A DNA stretch of 6,700 nucleotides from Betaproteobacteria bacterium (lineage in GTDB: Bacteria > Pseudomonadota > Gammaproteobacteria > Burkholderiales > SG8-39). The translations under genes and the position numbers were made by a program. Positions 1 through 6,191 of this stretch are shown here, piece by piece. The stretch is taken from positions 1 to 6,700 of the forward strand of contig VBCP01000474.1 of the NCBI GenBank assembly GCA_005888925.1, given 5' to 3'. The notes below the pieces were generated by a model that saw only the letters and a list, made by a program, of their open reading frames with translations, searched no databases and was not told the origin of the DNA. The number at the start of each line of letters is the position of its first letter. Position 1 is the first letter of the stretch.

Positions 1-404
1 ACCTTTGCGGGCAGCTCGTCGATCTCGAGGCGCACGAGCTCGGCGGCGTCTTCGGCAGCGTACGGATCTTCGGCGAATACCAGGGCCACCGGCTCGCCGA
101 CATAGCGCACGCGGTCGTTCGCCAGCACGGTCTGCTGATAGGGCTCCAGGCCGCCGACGCGCGTGAGGCGGATGCCGATCGGCGGCACATGGCGCACATC
201 GTCGAAGGTCCACACGGCGTGCACGCCGGGATGGGCGCGCGCCTCGGACTTGTCGATGGCAACCAGCTTGCCGTGCGCCACCGAGGACCGCACGACGCGC
301 ATATAGAGCTGCCCCGGCGCCGCGAGATCGGCGGCGTACTGCCCGCGCCCGAGAAGCAGCGTGCGGTCCTCAAGGCGCTTGAGCGAGGTGCCGATGTACT
401 TCAC
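1..404 (-). CDS. Second molybdopterin-binding large subunit, xanthine dehydrogenase/CO dehydrogenase family (partial, N-terminal part)
   Basis: The first 134 residues of another large subunit; it continues past base 1. It starts at GTG 404 with (M)KYIGTSLKRLEDRTLLLGR and GQYAADL, closely parallel to the start of the other large subunit (WVGRSLRRFED, LLLGRGRFTAD). It then shows a typical AHPGVHAVWTFDDV region (residues 58-70) and DRVRYVGEPVALVFAED (97-113), exactly the conserved segment lost from the upstream paralogue. The frame is open throughout. Start choice rests on homology and on the GTGA overlap with the small-subunit stop; only a weak purine-rich stretch (AGATGAAGAAG) precedes it. This is a paralogue, not a duplicate copy: the middle parts differ in length and sequence. 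The active-site loop lies outside the window, so its substrate class is unknown. It may be an alternative catalytic subunit or the first gene of a second enzyme. Confidence 0.9.
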   Translation of the reverse strand, partial: MKYIGTSLKRLEDRTLLLGRGQYAADLAAPGQLYMRVVRSSVAHGKLVAIDKSEARAHPGVHAVWTFDDVRHVPPIGIRLTRVGGLEPYQQTVLANDRVRYVGEPVALVFAEDPYAAEDAAELVRLEIDELPAK

Positions 405-898
405 TTCGCGCGCTTCTTCATCTCCGCGGCTGCCGCGCGCACCGCCTTGAGAATGTTCTGGTAGCCGGTGCAGCGGCAGAGATTGGACGACAGCACGTGC
501 TTCAGCTCGTCATCGCTGATGTCGGGCTCGGCTTCCAGCACGCCCGCGGCGAGCATCAGAAACCCCGGCGTGCAGAAGCCGCACTGCAGGCCGTGGTGCT
601 CCCAGAACGCCTGCTGCAGCGGATGAAGCACGTCGCCCGCATCTGTAACCTCGGCGAGGCCTTCGACCGTGCGCACCTCCTGGCCTTGCGCCTGCACCGC
701 GAACATCAGGCAGGCGCGCACCGGCTTGCCGTCGACGAGCACCGTGCAGGCGCCGCAGACGCCGTGCTCGCAGCCCAGATGGGTGCCGGTCAGGCCGCAA
801 TCCTCGCGCAAGGCATCGGCGAGATTGCGCCGCGCGGGCGCGCGGATCGCATAGTCCTTGCCGTTGACCTTGAGGGTGAAGGCGATCGGTTCGCTCAA
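401..898 (-). CDS. 2Fe-2S small subunit of a molybdenum hydroxylase (CoxS-like)
   Basis: Iron-sulfur subunit of 165 residues that relays electrons from the molybdenum site to FAD. The N-terminal plant-type ferredoxin domain carries C43, C48, C51 and C63 (HLGCEHGVCGACTVLVDGK). The C-terminal helical domain carries the second cluster ligands C106, C109, C141 and C143 (QCGFCTPGF and NLCRCTGY). All eight cysteines are present and the length is normal. The start is an unusual TTG at 898: there is no ATG before residue 65, the family N-terminus (beta strand FTLKVNGKDY) needs this start, and a GAGGT lies 6 bases upstream. The TTG overlaps the large-subunit stop (TTGA), and the gene's own TGA overlaps the next large subunit's GTG (GTGA). 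It is the only complete, undamaged hydroxylase gene in view, and could serve either neighbouring large subunit. Confidence 0.95.
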   Translation of the reverse strand: MSEPIAFTLKVNGKDYAIRAPARRNLADALREDCGLTGTHLGCEHGVCGACTVLVDGKPVRACLMFAVQAQGQEVRTVEGLAEVTDAGDVLHPLQQAFWEHHGLQCGFCTPGFLMLAAGVLEAEPDISDDELKHVLSSNLCRCTGYQNILKAVRAAAAEMKKRAK

Positions 899-3125
899 GC
901 GTCGACCTCGCGCAGCTTCTGCCGGATGCGCCGCGGCGTCACCGGCATCTCGAAAAATTCCACGCCGAAGGGCGACAGCGCATCGACGATCGCGTTCACC
1001 ACCGCGGCGGGCGCGCCGATCGCGCCGCCCTCGCCCACGCCCTTGGCCTTGGTGATGGTGGCATCCGACAACGTCTCGAAATGATGGATCTCGATCTCGG
1101 GCACTTCGGCCGCGGTCGGCGGCAGGTAGTCGGCGAGCGAGGTGGTGAGCAGGTTGCCCTGCTCGTCGTACTTGATCTCTTCGTAGAGCGCATTGGCGAT
1201 GCCCTGGGCCACGCCGCCATGCACCTGGCCGTCGACGATCATCGGATTGACGAGGATGCCGGCGTCTTCGGCGACGACGAAGCGCCGTATTGCGACGCCG
1301 CCGGTGGCGATGTCGACCTCGACGATCGCCGCGTGGGTGGCGTTGGAGAAGGTGCCATCGGGATCGTAGGTCGCCGATTCGCGCAGGCCAGGCACGCCCT
1401 CGACGCGATTGCTTTGCTGGTACGCGATGCGCGCAATGCGCGCGATGTCGATCGCCTTGTCGGTGCCTTTGACGCGCGCCTGGCCTTCGACCAGCTCGAT
1501 ATCGGCGGCAGACGCTTCCAGCATGCCGCTCGCAATGGCGGCGATGCGCTTGCCGAGCGCCTCGGCCGCGAGCTTGCAGGCGCCGCCCGAGATGACGAGC
1601 GAGCGGCTCGCAAAGGTGCCCCAGCCGTAAGGCGTCTGGTCGGTGTCGCCGTGCACGATGCGGATGCGCTCCGGCGAGAGGCCGAGGCCGTCGGCGATGA
1701 TCTGCGCGAGCGTGGTGCGCAGTCCCTGCCCATGCGGCGAGGCGCCGATGCGCGCCACCACGTAGCCTGAGGGGTCCATCGCCATCTCCACCGTCTCATA
1801 GCCCGGCACGATGTCCATCTTGCGCGCGGCAAAGGCGCGGCTGCCGTAGCCCGAGCGCTCGCTGAACGAGGAGAAGCCGAGGCCAAGGTAGCGCCCCTGC
1901 TTGCGCGCTTGCTGCTGCTCGCGCCGGAATGCGGCGACATCGATCGCCTTGGCCGCGGCCTCGAGTGTCTGCAAATAGGAGCCTTCGTCATAGACTAGGC
2001 CCGAGGCCGAGGTGTAGGGAAACTTGCGGATCAGGTTGCGGCGTCGGATCTCGACCGGATCGATGCCGAAGCGCTTCGCCGCCGTATCCATCAGGCGCTC
2101 CATGGTGAAGGTGAGCACTGGGCGCGACACGCCGCGATACGGCGCCATCATGCAGGTGTTGGTGGCCACGCCGCGCGCGAGCACCGCGTATTCGCGGAAG
2201 TCGTAAGGGCCCGGCAGCTCGGCCATCGCCATCAACGGCTCGACGCCGCAGGTCGTCGGATAGCAGGAGTAGGCGCCGACGTTGCAGCGGATGTCGGCGT
2301 CGATGGCGAGCAGGCGGGCATCCGCGTCGAAGGCGGCGCGCACCGCGTAACGCTGGTCGCGCGCATGCGCGGCGGCGAGGAAGTTCTCGTGCCGGTCCTC
2401 GATCCAGGCAAGCCGGCGGCGCAGGCGCCGCGCCAGCCACACGAGCACGATGTACTCCGGGAAGAGCTGCATCTTCTGGCCGAAGCCGCCGCCGACATCG
2501 GGCGCGATGACGCGCAGATCGGCCTCCGGCATGCCGAGCGCGTCGGCGAGCCCGGTGCGCAGCATGTGCGGCATCTGCACCGAGCAGGTGAGCGTCACCC
2601 GGCCGCTCGCCTCGTCCCAGGCCGCGTGGCCGCCGCGCGGCTCGAGCGGCATTGCCGATTGCCGGCGCGAGCGGATGTCGACTTCCACCACCTGCGCCGC
2701 GCGCTTGAAGGCGGCATCGAGGCCCGGCGTGCGCATGGCGCCTTCGACGATCACGTTGCTCTTGCCGGCGTCGTGCACCTTCGGCGCCGAGGGCGCGAGC
2801 GCCGCATCGACGTCCACCACTGCGTCTTCGGCGTCGATTTGCGCCTCGATCGTTTCGGCGAGATCCTCGGCGCTCGCCGCATCATCGGCACGTAGTCGGG
2901 GCGGTGCAGCAGCGGCCGGATCGGCTTCACGTCCGCGAGATCCGCAGCGGTGAAGACGAGCGCGCCGTCGGGCTTGGCGATCGAGCGGATGCGGCCGCGC
3001 GCCACCGGGCTGCGCGCGAAGCGCACTGCGGCGGCGCCGTTTGCCGTGTCGGCGGTGAAGCGGCCGCGGCCCAGCAGCAGCGCGCGGTCCTCGAAGCGGC
3101 GCAGGCTGCGGCCGACCCAGCTCAT
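895..3125 (-). pseudogene. Molybdopterin-binding large subunit of a xanthine dehydrogenase/CO dehydrogenase-family hydroxylase, frameshifted by an internal deletion
   Basis: Catalytic large subunit, holding the Mo-cytosine-dinucleotide-type cofactor in this family. ATG 3125 begins MSWVGRSLRRFEDRALLLGR, followed by GRFTAD, the usual family start; this frame keeps homology for 81 residues to YVPM at 2885. Homology then continues in another frame as DAASAEDLAETIEAQIDAED (from 2883) and stays open to TGA 897-895. About 20-23 residues normally found here, including the VR[FY]VGEPVA motif, are missing. With them restored the length would be about 764 residues, normal for the family. Cofactor and catalytic elements in the intact part are VGGGFG (about 2479-2496), active-site loop APYRGVSR (2122-2145), HGQGLRTT (1711-1734) and GVGEGG near the C-terminus with the conserved catalytic glutamate (E at 1030-1032). 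The loop differs from the AYxCSFR of true CO dehydrogenase, so the substrate is probably another small molecule. It sits between the FAD gene (ATGA overlap) and the small subunit (TTGA overlap). Confidence 0.87.
905..909 (-). promoter_or_regulatory. Ribosome binding site for the TTG-started small subunit
   Basis: On the minus strand GAGGT ends 6 bases before the TTG at 898, inside the last codons of the large-subunit gene. It is the best-placed Shine-Dalgarno sequence among the junctions and decides the non-ATG start of the 2Fe-2S subunit. Confidence 0.65.
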
Positions 3126-3938
3126 GTGCCTCCCAGCGCCTGCTCGAGCGCGCGCTGCGTCAGCGCGCGCACCAGGTCCTTGCGATAGGCCGCATCGGCG
3201 TGCAGGTCTTCCATCGGCTTCACCGCCGCGGCGACCGCCCTGGCGGCGTCGGCGGCCGAGCCGCCTTGCACGAGCACCGCTTCGGCTTGCGCGCAACGCG
3301 ACGGCCGGTCCTCGACTCCGCCGATGGCGACGCGCGCTTCGCGCAGCTTCCTGCCGTCGAGCCTGATCGCCACCGCGGTCATGGCGATGGCGAAATCGCC
3401 GACGCGGCGCGAGAACTCGCTGAAGCCCGTGCGCCACGATGGATCGAGCACCGGCAGCCGCACTTCGGTGATCACCTCGTCGGGCTGCAGCGCCGTTGCG
3501 AATGTTCCCTGGAAATAACTGCTCGCCGGGAGCACGCGCTGGCCGCGCCGGCTGCGCGCGACGATCTCCGCCTCCAGCAGGCGCGCGACGACGCACCACT
3601 CCGACGCCGGATCGGCATGCGCGACGCTGCCGACGAAGGTGCCGCGCTGGCGGATCGGGTAGTGCGCGATGTGCGCCACCACCTGGGCGAGCAGCGCGCC
3701 GGTCGGCCCTGCCACCACCGAGCGATGGAAAGCGGCGTGGCGCGCGAGCGCCCCGATGCGAAGAACGGAGCCTTCGGCGCGGAGGAAGTCGAGCTCGGCA
3801 ATGCCGTTCAGGTCGAACAACCGCGCCGGCCGCGCCAGGCGAAAGTTCGATCTTGCCCTCCTCGCGATGCTCCGCGAGCAAGGCGAGCAAGGCATCGAGC
3901 GTCCGCGGGGCGTGGTATTCGAAGTCGGCGGGCTTCAT
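3122..3938 (-). pseudogene. FAD-binding subunit of a molybdenum hydroxylase (CoxM-like), frameshifted by an internal deletion
   Basis: This gene encodes the flavin subunit that passes electrons from the iron-sulfur subunit to the final acceptor in xanthine dehydrogenase/CO dehydrogenase-family enzymes. The N-terminus is classic for the family: MKPADFEYHAPRTLDALLAL followed by LAEHREEGKI (residues 1-30, ATG 3938). After the ATC codon at 3851-3849 homology jumps to another frame, resuming with NFRLARPARLFDLNGIAELD from 3847. The stretch normally between them, about 11 residues containing the AGGQS-type loop that holds the FAD pyrophosphate, is absent; a loss of about 32 bases fits both the missing residues and the frame change. 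The rest is good to the TGA at 3124-3122 and includes a variant second flavin motif, TFVGSVAHADPASEW (about 3596-3640), where the family usually has T-x-G-G-N/S. With the gap restored the protein would be about 282 residues, a normal length. As written it makes no functional subunit. Assembly error is a live alternative to true decay. Confidence 0.85.
3129..3134 (-). promoter_or_regulatory. Probable ribosome binding site for the first large subunit
   Basis: GGGAGG on the minus strand lies only 3 bases before the ATG at 3125, within the end of the FAD-subunit gene. The match to the Shine-Dalgarno core is good but the spacing is short. Together with the ATGA overlap it supports the chosen start, MSWVGRSLRRF. 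Confidence 0.45.
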
Positions 3939-4693
3939 TTCCACTTCACCAGGGCGCGCTCCGCGGACTGGACCAGGGTGGAGCTCAGGAGGGCGATGAG
4001 CAGCACCGACACAATGACCGCATAGAGCTCCGGGATTAGGAAGGTGTTGCCGTAGTAGATCAGGCGCTCGCCCATGCCGACAAGCGAGATCAGCATTTCG
4101 CCGACCACCATACCCTTCACCGCCTGCACGGCGCCCAGGCGCAGGCCGAGCAGGATCGCCGGCAGCGCCGCCGGCAGGTAGATGCGCGCGAAGAGCGCAG
4201 CTTCGCCGGCGCCGAAGGAGCGCGCCATCTCGACGAGCGAGCGCTCGGTGCCGCGCACTCCTGTCATGGTGTTGACGACGATGACGAAGAACGAGAAGAG
4301 GAACACGGTCGCTGCAACGACGGTATCGCGCACGCCGAAGAGCGCGATCAACACCGGCACCAGCGCCGAGAGGGGCGCCGACATGAGCGCGTTGATCCAG
4401 CCGTCGAGCACCTCGCGCAGCGTGCGAAAGCGGCCCATGGCGAGGCCGAGCGCGACGCCGAGGAGCGCGGCGGGCACGAAGCCCTTGAGGAGCGAGCCGA
4501 AGCTCGAGCCCGCGGAGCGCAGGAGTGTGCCGTCGGTGAGTAGGCCCCACCATGCGACGGCGACGCTAGAGGCGCTCGGGACGAACATGGTGAGCTCGAG
4601 GCGTCCGAGGATTTCCCAGACCACGAGCAGGCCGGCGATCGCGGCGAAGCCGGCGCGGCCGAACGCGGGTTCGGGTGCGACGAGCGGCGTCAT
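3935..4693 (-). CDS. ABC transporter permease 2 (SsuC/TauC-type, BPD_transp_1 family)
   Basis: Second inner-membrane permease, 252 residues, starting MTPLVAPEPAFGRAGFAAIA at ATG 4693. Hydrophobic segments are at about residues 15-30, 70-88, 104-120, 124-142, 178-204 and 222-240. The EAA loop is at about 155-178 (EMARSFGAGEAALFARIYLP). It shares the fold and loop position of permease 1 but differs along most of its length, including a longer N-terminus and a different last third (LISLVGMGERLIYYGNTF). Two permeases with one ATPase is consistent with a heterodimeric membrane domain. It overlaps the ATPase stop and the FAD-subunit start by 4 bases each (ATGA), tying the transporter directly to the hydroxylase genes. 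The stop is TGA at 3937-3935. It looks intact. Confidence 0.9.
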   Translation of the reverse strand: MTPLVAPEPAFGRAGFAAIAGLLVVWEILGRLELTMFVPSASSVAVAWWGLLTDGTLLRSAGSSFGSLLKGFVPAALLGVALGLAMGRFRTLREVLDGWINALMSAPLSALVPVLIALFGVRDTVVAATVFLFSFFVIVVNTMTGVRGTERSLVEMARSFGAGEAALFARIYLPAALPAILLGLRLGAVQAVKGMVVGEMLISLVGMGERLIYYGNTFLIPELYAVIVSVLLIALLSSTLVQSAERALVKWK

Positions 4694-5454
4694 TGCATCT
4701 TCTTCAGGATCTGCCAGAGCTCGTCCACCAGGCGCGCGAACTCGCCGCTCGCGCGCACATCGAGCGTTTCGCGCGGCCGCGGCAGCGGCACGTCGAGCAC
4801 GCGGTGCACGCGCCCGGGCCGCGGGCTGAGCACCACCACGCGGTCGGAAAGATAGATCGCCTCCTCCATGCTGTGCGTCACGAGGACCACGGTCTTCCTC
4901 TCCTCCGACCACAGGCGCAAGAGGTCATCCTGCAGGATGCGGCGCGTCTGCTCGTCGATCGAGGCAAACGGCTCGTCCATCAGCAGCACCTGCGGATTCA
5001 CCGCCAGCGCGCGGGCGAGGCCGACGCGCTGCTGCATGCCACCGGAGAGCTGCGCCGGATAAGCCTGCTCGAAGCTGCCGGCAAGCCCGACCTTGGCGAG
5101 CGCGCGCCGCGCGGCCTCGGTGCGCTCGGCGGCCGGCGCCCCGCGCAACAGCAGCCCGAACTCGGCGTTCTCCCGCGCCGTGGCCCAGGGCAGGAGCGCG
5201 AAGTCCTGGAACACCAGGCTCGCCTCCCGGCCGCCCGGGCCGCTGACCGGGCGGCTGCCGATGACGATGCGGCCGGCGTCCGCCGGCAGCAGGCCGGCAA
5301 CGCATTTCAGCAAGGTCGTCTTGCCGCATCCGCTCGGGCCGATGAGGGCGAGGAACTCGCCGGCCTTGACCTGGATCTCGATGTCGGCGAGCGCCTGCAC
5401 CGCGCCGAAGCTCTTCGACAGGCGCTCGATGGCGATGCCGAGCGTCGCGCTCAT
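4690..5454 (-). CDS. ABC transporter ATP-binding protein (SsuB/TauB-type)
   Basis: Cytoplasmic ATPase of 254 residues that powers the importer. All nucleotide-binding elements are present: Walker A GPSGCGKTT (39-47), Q-loop around Q83 (LVFQDFALLPW, 80-90), ABC signature LSGGM (136-140), Walker B VLLMDEP (156-162), D-loop near 165-167 and switch histidine H194 (VLVTHSMEEA). The LPW after the Q-loop and the HSMEEA switch region are typical of the nitrate/sulfonate/taurine ATPase group. ATG at 5454 overlaps the permease 1 stop (ATGA), and its own TGA overlaps the permease 2 start (ATGA). No Shine-Dalgarno sequence is obvious in front of it, consistent with translational coupling. The open frame extends upstream to 6141, but that part is the out-of-frame shadow of permease 1. 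It looks intact and functional. Confidence 0.95.
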   Translation of the reverse strand: MSATLGIAIERLSKSFGAVQALADIEIQVKAGEFLALIGPSGCGKTTLLKCVAGLLPADAGRIVIGSRPVSGPGGREASLVFQDFALLPWATARENAEFGLLLRGAPAAERTEAARRALAKVGLAGSFEQAYPAQLSGGMQQRVGLARALAVNPQVLLMDEPFASIDEQTRRILQDDLLRLWSEERKTVVLVTHSMEEAIYLSDRVVVLSPRPGRVHRVLDVPLPRPRETLDVRASGEFARLVDELWQILKKMQ

Positions 5455-6191
5455 GCGGCGCGCCAGCGCAGGAGGCGCGCCTCGAGCCGCGCGAGCACCG
5501 CGAGCGCGATGCCGGCGAGCACCAGCGTCCAGGCGACGGTGGCGAACATCTTGTCGTGCTCGAACATCGAGCGCGAGTTCATGATCAGCTTGCCCAGGCC
5601 AAACGGCGAAAGCAGCAGCTCGGCGACGATCAGGCCGAGGAACGCGCGCGACAGGCCCAGGCGCAAGCCGGCCAGGATCATCGGCAGCGCGCTCGGCAGC
5701 ACGATGCGCGTGAAGAGCTTCCCCCAGGAGGCGCCGAAGGCGCGCGCCATCTCGACCAGGCGCGGGCGCGTATCGCGCACCCCGCCGTACGCGTTCATCG
5801 TGATGAACGGCGCGCTGAAGACGAAGATGATGACGGCGGAGGAGACGACGTTGATGCCGAACGAGAGGATGACGAGCGGGATCAGCGCGGCGGTGGGCAG
5901 CGCGATCAGGAGATCGAGGTAGACGCGTGCCACGCGCCCGACGCCGCGCACCACGCCCATCAGCAGGCCGAGCGGCACGCCGATGAGGATCGCCGCGCCG
6001 AAACCCAGGACGAGCGATTGCAGGCTCGTGGCGCTCGCCTGCAGCAGGGCGCCCGAGCCGAGCAGCTCGGCGAGCGCCACGACCGTCTGCCAGGGCGTCG
6101 GGAAGTTGAAGCTGATCGGTACCCATGCCGCCCATTGCCACAGCGCGAGGAATGCCGCGAGCGGCGCGCCTCGCGCGAGCAGCCGCTTCAC
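5451..6191 (-). CDS. ABC transporter permease 1 (SsuC/TauC-type, BPD_transp_1 family)
   Basis: Inner-membrane permease of 246 residues, a normal length for the SsuC/TauC family. I place the start at GTG 6191, giving a protein beginning (M)KRLLARGAPLAAFLALWQW; it overlaps the binding-protein stop as GTGA. A longer open frame reaches 6257 but would lie inside the upstream gene. Hydrophobic segments are seen at about residues 9-25, 56-80, 90-112, 114-134, 171-193 and 215-236. The cytoplasmic EAA loop that docks on the ATPase is at about 147-170 (EMARAFGASWGKLFTRIVLP). Its stop overlaps the ATPase start as ATGA. It is clearly different from permease 2 in the same operon, so the pair probably forms a heterodimeric channel. 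The transported substrate is unknown. Confidence 0.9.
   Translation of the reverse strand: MKRLLARGAPLAAFLALWQWAAWVPISFNFPTPWQTVVALAELLGSGALLQASATSLQSLVLGFGAAILIGVPLGLLMGVVRGVGRVARVYLDLLIALPTAALIPLVILSFGINVVSSAVIIFVFSAPFITMNAYGGVRDTRPRLVEMARAFGASWGKLFTRIVLPSALPMILAGLRLGLSRAFLGLIVAELLLSPFGLGKLIMNSRSMFEHDKMFATVAWTLVLAGIALAVLARLEARLLRWRAA

Noticed and set aside
1081..1770. Plus-strand open frame of 229 codons inside the large-subunit gene
   Set aside because: Antisense to recognisable large-subunit sequence; composition rich in Asp, Arg and Ala with no motif.
2881..3855. Programmed ribosomal frameshifting as the explanation for the two frame changes
   Set aside because: Conserved residues are missing at both junctions, not merely in another frame, and no slippery heptamer with downstream structure was recognised.
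895..3938. Annotation as aerobic CO dehydrogenase coxMSL
   Set aside because: The large subunit lacks the AYxCSFR loop, and gene order and the linked importer point to an organic substrate.
2751..4553. 600-codon minus-strand open frame that looks like one long protein
   Set aside because: It is a patchwork: an out-of-frame reading of permease 2, the true first 30 residues of the FAD subunit, an out-of-frame reading of the rest of that gene, then the true first 81 residues of the large subunit.
4675..5922. Long plus-strand open frame of 415 codons opposite the ATPase and permease 1
   Set aside because: It is a GC-driven antisense shadow: low-complexity Arg/Ala/His-rich translation, no family resemblance, and fully covered by well-conserved minus-strand genes.
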